Source of the DNA: Elysia crispata
Lineage: Eukaryota; Mollusca; Gastropoda; Plakobranchidae
Assembly: GCA_033675545.1 (NCBI GenBank)
Contig: JAWDGP010006665.1
Coordinates: forward strand, 452,001 to 516,000
Reading direction: 5' to 3'
Length of the DNA: 64,000 nucleotides
In this document: positions 60,319 through 64,000 of the stretch, one piece after another
Numbering within the stretch: position 1 is the first letter of the stretch
Layout of the letters: every line of letters starts with the position of its first letter
Translations under genes and position numbers: made by a program
Notes under the pieces: model-generated
Told to the model about the DNA's origin: nothing
Database searches by the model: none
Seen by the model: the letters and a program-made list of their open reading frames with translations, nothing else

Positions 60319-60637
60319 GCGGTGGTAGAAGTGCTAATGGTTTCAGGGAAGAGCTCCGGGACGGACATGTCATTGAATGCTAAGCCTGTTACAATCCTGG
60401 GATTGCAACGTTCACGAATAGACTTCCCAACAGCAAGCTTCCTAGCAATACATAAAATGTACCAAATCATCGGAAAAGTCATGCACTAAAGAACAAAGGA
60501 AAAGATATGATAATACTAGTAGTCATAAACTCAAGAACAAAACAATAATATAAATGAAAACAATAATAATAAATAGGGTTATGATAATAATGATGATTAT
60601 GACAATAATAAAAAATAACAACAAAAACAATAATAAT

Positions 60638-60834
<197 letters not shown>

Positions 60835-61780
60835 CCACAACCTCAAAACCACCAGTGGCATCAAAGTTGACCACTTTCTGCTTTGTTTTTTTTTTTGTTT
60901 TTTTTTTGTTTTTTTTTTTGCTCCTCTAGTTTGGGGCGTTGGCCGCTGCCCTCTAGCCTGAGTGAATTTATTAAAGTACCGGTATGTAAAAAAAAAATCT
61001 TCTGGTTTTTTTTTTTTTAAACCTCTATTCAAATTTATTCTCATAGCATGATATCATTCACAGCAGTCTTATTTTTTGCTGGATTTCTTAGTCGAATATT
61101 TAATGATCAAACAATTTTATTGTAAACAGTCATAATAATTATGACAGAAAACAAAGATTAGAAACTACATTAGAAACTGGCAAGTCAAAAAATAGCCCGT
61201 GGACAACGTCCAGCTGAGTAATCCATTGTTCAGAATCACAGTTGCTCCCTCTTGAAGTAGACCGATCGTATGGGAAGTTTTCGCGAATCTGACTTTTATT
61301 ATCCAAACCCACAACAACCGGTACCTGTAACCTTACCATTACTAGCTCTCCATGCCCTAAGTAGGGACTTACCGGCAAACTAACAAATAGTTACATGTAC
61401 TTCCACCTAAAATACAAAAGGACTAGTGTTTTCTATTTGTGATGAATGATATACCTTTCCCTAAACCTATATTTTCTGAGTGGATATGTACACTCTTCAT
61501 AATTTTTTATCACTCGGATTCTGTAAGGTAGCTTTGTTAACATACGACGGCCTGTATAGAATAGGAAACTTCCGTCTTCTTTGAACAAAAGATGGTACTG
61601 CATGAAATTGTTGCTTTAAAAAAAAATCCTAATACCTAATTTTGACCCAATGTTAAGTTAGAAACAAAGTTTCATTGTAACGCTTTACCTCAGATGCTTA
61701 AATAAATCGAAAATGAAGTTAAACACTTCGAACTCTTTTTACGCGTTTTTATAAAAATCAAAAGATGGTCTATTTAACAA

Positions 61781-61781
<1 letters not shown>

Positions 61782-61871
<90 letters not shown>

Positions 61872-61884
61872 TAATAATAATAAC

Positions 61885-61962
<78 letters not shown>
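61782..61962. repeat. (AAT)n microsatellite upstream of the SH3BGRL-like exon
   Basis: About 60 AAT triplets with two AAC interruptions, ending 255 bp before the ATG at 62218. Confidence 0.97.
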
Positions 61963-61963
<1 letters not shown>

Positions 61964-62217
61964 TATTCCGGGTTTTCGGAAGATTCGACCTTTCGGTACG
62001 GTATGGAGAAATAGAAAACCTAATGTGTTCGAATATAAAAACCAGTTACGGATCCTTCCAGCAGTGAATGTCACTTCCTTGTTTGGTCTGTCGTTCTTTT
62101 GCCGGCTGCTGTGTGTCTCGCGTAGATTTCCACTTCATCAGCTGAACATCTATTTTTCTAGATCCAACTAATCTAGTTCACGCAATACTTTTGGTTGATT
62201 TCCTATTATCTCGAATC

Positions 62218-62268
62218 ATGTCTGGAAAAGTCACCGTGTTCATCAGCGCAATTTCATCGGATATGGAA
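62218..62268 (+). CDS. SH3BGRL: SH3BGRL-like protein, first coding exon (partial gene)
   Basis: The 17-codon exon MSGKVTVFISAISSDME is followed by donor GAA|GTAAGG. Members of the SH3BGRL family (small thioredoxin-fold proteins of about 90-115 residues, lacking the redox CXXC in most cases) begin with a short beta strand of this type (V.VY.SS..G....K). In human SH3BGRL and SH3BGRL3 the first coding exon ends, as far as I recall, near the same point, just before the KK..Q helix. The remaining exons are not found in the next 1.7 kb, so they lie beyond the window. A 17-residue match is thin evidence. Confidence 0.55.
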
Positions 62269-62981
62269 GTAAGGGGAGCTTCTGATTATTTTACAGACCA
62301 AGAATTTAGATTTAGAATCAAAATCTTTCAAGAGAGAATTAAGATCTGCAAATTTTAGTCTATCTTGATTCTCCCTTGAAAGATGTATAATCTAGATCTA
62401 GAGTCTAGACATGATTTAATACGGATAACTACCACTGCATTGCCTCAGTGGTCTTATGTACGTAAGTAACCCACATTTCCTTTTGGCTGAAAGACATCCA
62501 AATGACTTTACTTAGTGTGCAATCGATCTAGAGTAAAGTTTCGGTGTTTTTCATTGTAAAAGAATGTCTTATAATTAAGAGATGGATCGATCTAGTCTAG
62601 ATCTCTCCTCCTTCACCTCTCAAGATCCCAAAATAGATTTTTAAATTTAAGCAAAAGAGCAACACGAGGAATCTATGATAAATCAAAAGATAAAATGATG
62701 CTTCAGTCAAAGGAAACTGTTAAAATAAACGAAAGGCAACTAAAGGCTAGAATAATAATCAATGCATGGAAAAACGCTTGTAAGCTTTATGGAAATTGGA
62801 AGTTCCTAGGGTTGATTCTCTCCACTCAATCAGTTGCTCTGAGTCTGACTGTATCCACCTTTAGCTACTTCATTTCACTCTCTGCTGTTTATTTTTGATG
62901 AAGTAATAATGAAGCATATGATATTATTGCTAAATTGCAAGTTGTATTGTTTGTTTTCTTGCCTTATATTAAACAATTCTT

Positions 62982-63070
<89 letters not shown>

Positions 63071-64000
63071 CTTGTGTTGTTTCTTTTTTTAGTCCCATAA
63101 TTATAAAGTGGTGTGCCTGTCTCTTTTTAAACCTTGTTTCACACTATTTACAGACACACACGCGTCCTTTTTGGATCCTTTATAATTACCAAGTTGTCCT
63201 CCAAGTGTGGTGTTTTTGCTTTCCTATTTGGATTTATCTCTCTCTCTCTCTCTTGTACATTTGTTAGTAGTTAATGTCGCTTGTAATATATTCTCTCACC
63301 TCTCATTGTGGTTTATCCAAGACTGGGCTGCCCTGGCATTATGGAAACGATGAATTTTGATAGGATTTGATGAAAAGTAGAATGATGCATGGAAATGGTC
63401 TAAGTGCAAGCTATGAACTTCGGCTGGCCCTGATCTGTACTGCCTCCATAAATACCATTTATTCTCAATACACAGATGATTAAGATACTTTGGCTACAGT
63501 CTGCATCATTGATTGTTATTAAATTATTTGCTGGATGGATAGATTCACATTTATATAAGGCAAAAAATTGTTATATATAGTCACTGCAATGAGACTCGTA
63601 GCTTGATGCTACAATTTATCAGCTTCTATTGTTCTCAGATTGTTTAGAACCAGCTTTGCCATCACACCTTTTCTTTCTATGACAGATGAGATGGGAAGAC
63701 TTTATCTAGCTTGTGTTATAGATTCAGGGATTTACTTTAATTTTTGGAATAGACTCTTAAATTCTGTATTAATTTGAAAAAAAAATGCAATTTAAATCTA
63801 ATTATAATTATGACAGATCTGCACTTTTTAAGTCTTGTTTTGTATTCCTATTCTAAGTCAGCGCATTGAAATTCTCAGTTCCGTTTTTTGTGTGTGTGTG
63901 CATGATCTATAAAATAAGATCCACCAAGTGACTTTAAGTATGTATACTAGACATACCTCTGACTTGAACATCTTACACATGTAATAATTAATTTTATTAT
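62269..64000 (+). other. Intron 1 of the SH3BGRL-like gene
   Basis: Starts with GTAAGG and shows no further exon to the window edge. Contains TCTAGATC words at 62380-62620 and a (TC)n tract. Confidence 0.45.
62985..63065. repeat. (TC)n microsatellite
   Basis: Pure TC dinucleotide tract of about 80 bp. A shorter one lies at 63237-63254. Confidence 0.97.

Noticed and set aside
62695..62898. 67-codon open frame as the second exon of the SH3BGRL-like gene
   Set aside because: It lacks the expected lysine/glutamine-rich helix and thioredoxin-fold residues, and has no convincing acceptor in phase 0.

Overview
The window is animal nuclear DNA. Genes are split by GT-AG introns, the non-coding DNA is AT-rich, and there are long (TC)n, (ATT)n and (AGT)n tracts, a minisatellite, and mariner, hAT, SINE and non-LTR retrotransposon copies. 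The protein matches (melted/VEPH1, RNF207, SH3BGRL-like), the many TCTAGATC-type clusters and the repeat load suggest a lophotrochozoan, most likely a gastropod mollusc. That placement is an inference from gene and repeat content, not a database result.

Layout. (1) 1-2054, + strand: last exons of a melted/VEPH1 orthologue, covering the PH domain and a long Ser/Gly-rich tail, then AT-rich 3' flank. (2) 7.6-9.1 kb: a 201-bp non-autonomous hAT MITE next to a broken CGGBP1-like hAT zinc-finger relic. (3) 12929-22947, - strand: a complete five-exon gene for an unrecognised 219-aa basic protein built from five copies of a DGTM..TAK-EG...L motif. Its first intron appears to be GC-AG, and its start lies in a CpG-rich promoter with a GTCACGTGAC E-box. 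(4) 23-37.6 kb: a gene-poor repeat field with a 70-bp minisatellite, compound microsatellites, a SINE and a decayed APE-type LINE. (5) 37676-52949, + strand: a complete 15-exon RNF207 orthologue, roughly 901 codons, or 909 if a candidate 26-nt microexon is real. One of its introns holds a full-length mariner with an uninterrupted transposase in the opposite direction. The same intron also holds an array in which the 3' splice site and first ~55 bp of the next exon are present nine times. (6) 53-62 kb: 3' flank and more triplet repeats, including ~100-bp inverted (GTA)n/(CTA)n blocks. (7) 62218-62268, + strand: first coding exon of an SH3BGRL-like gene that runs off the window.

The genes show no sign of acting in one pathway. 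Melted is a phosphoinositide-binding signalling adaptor, RNF207 is a RING/B-box protein tied to cardiac excitability in vertebrates, and SH3BGRL proteins are small thioredoxin-fold proteins. The two most interesting items are the DGTM-repeat protein, whose introns track its repeats, and the multiplied splice acceptor inside RNF207.
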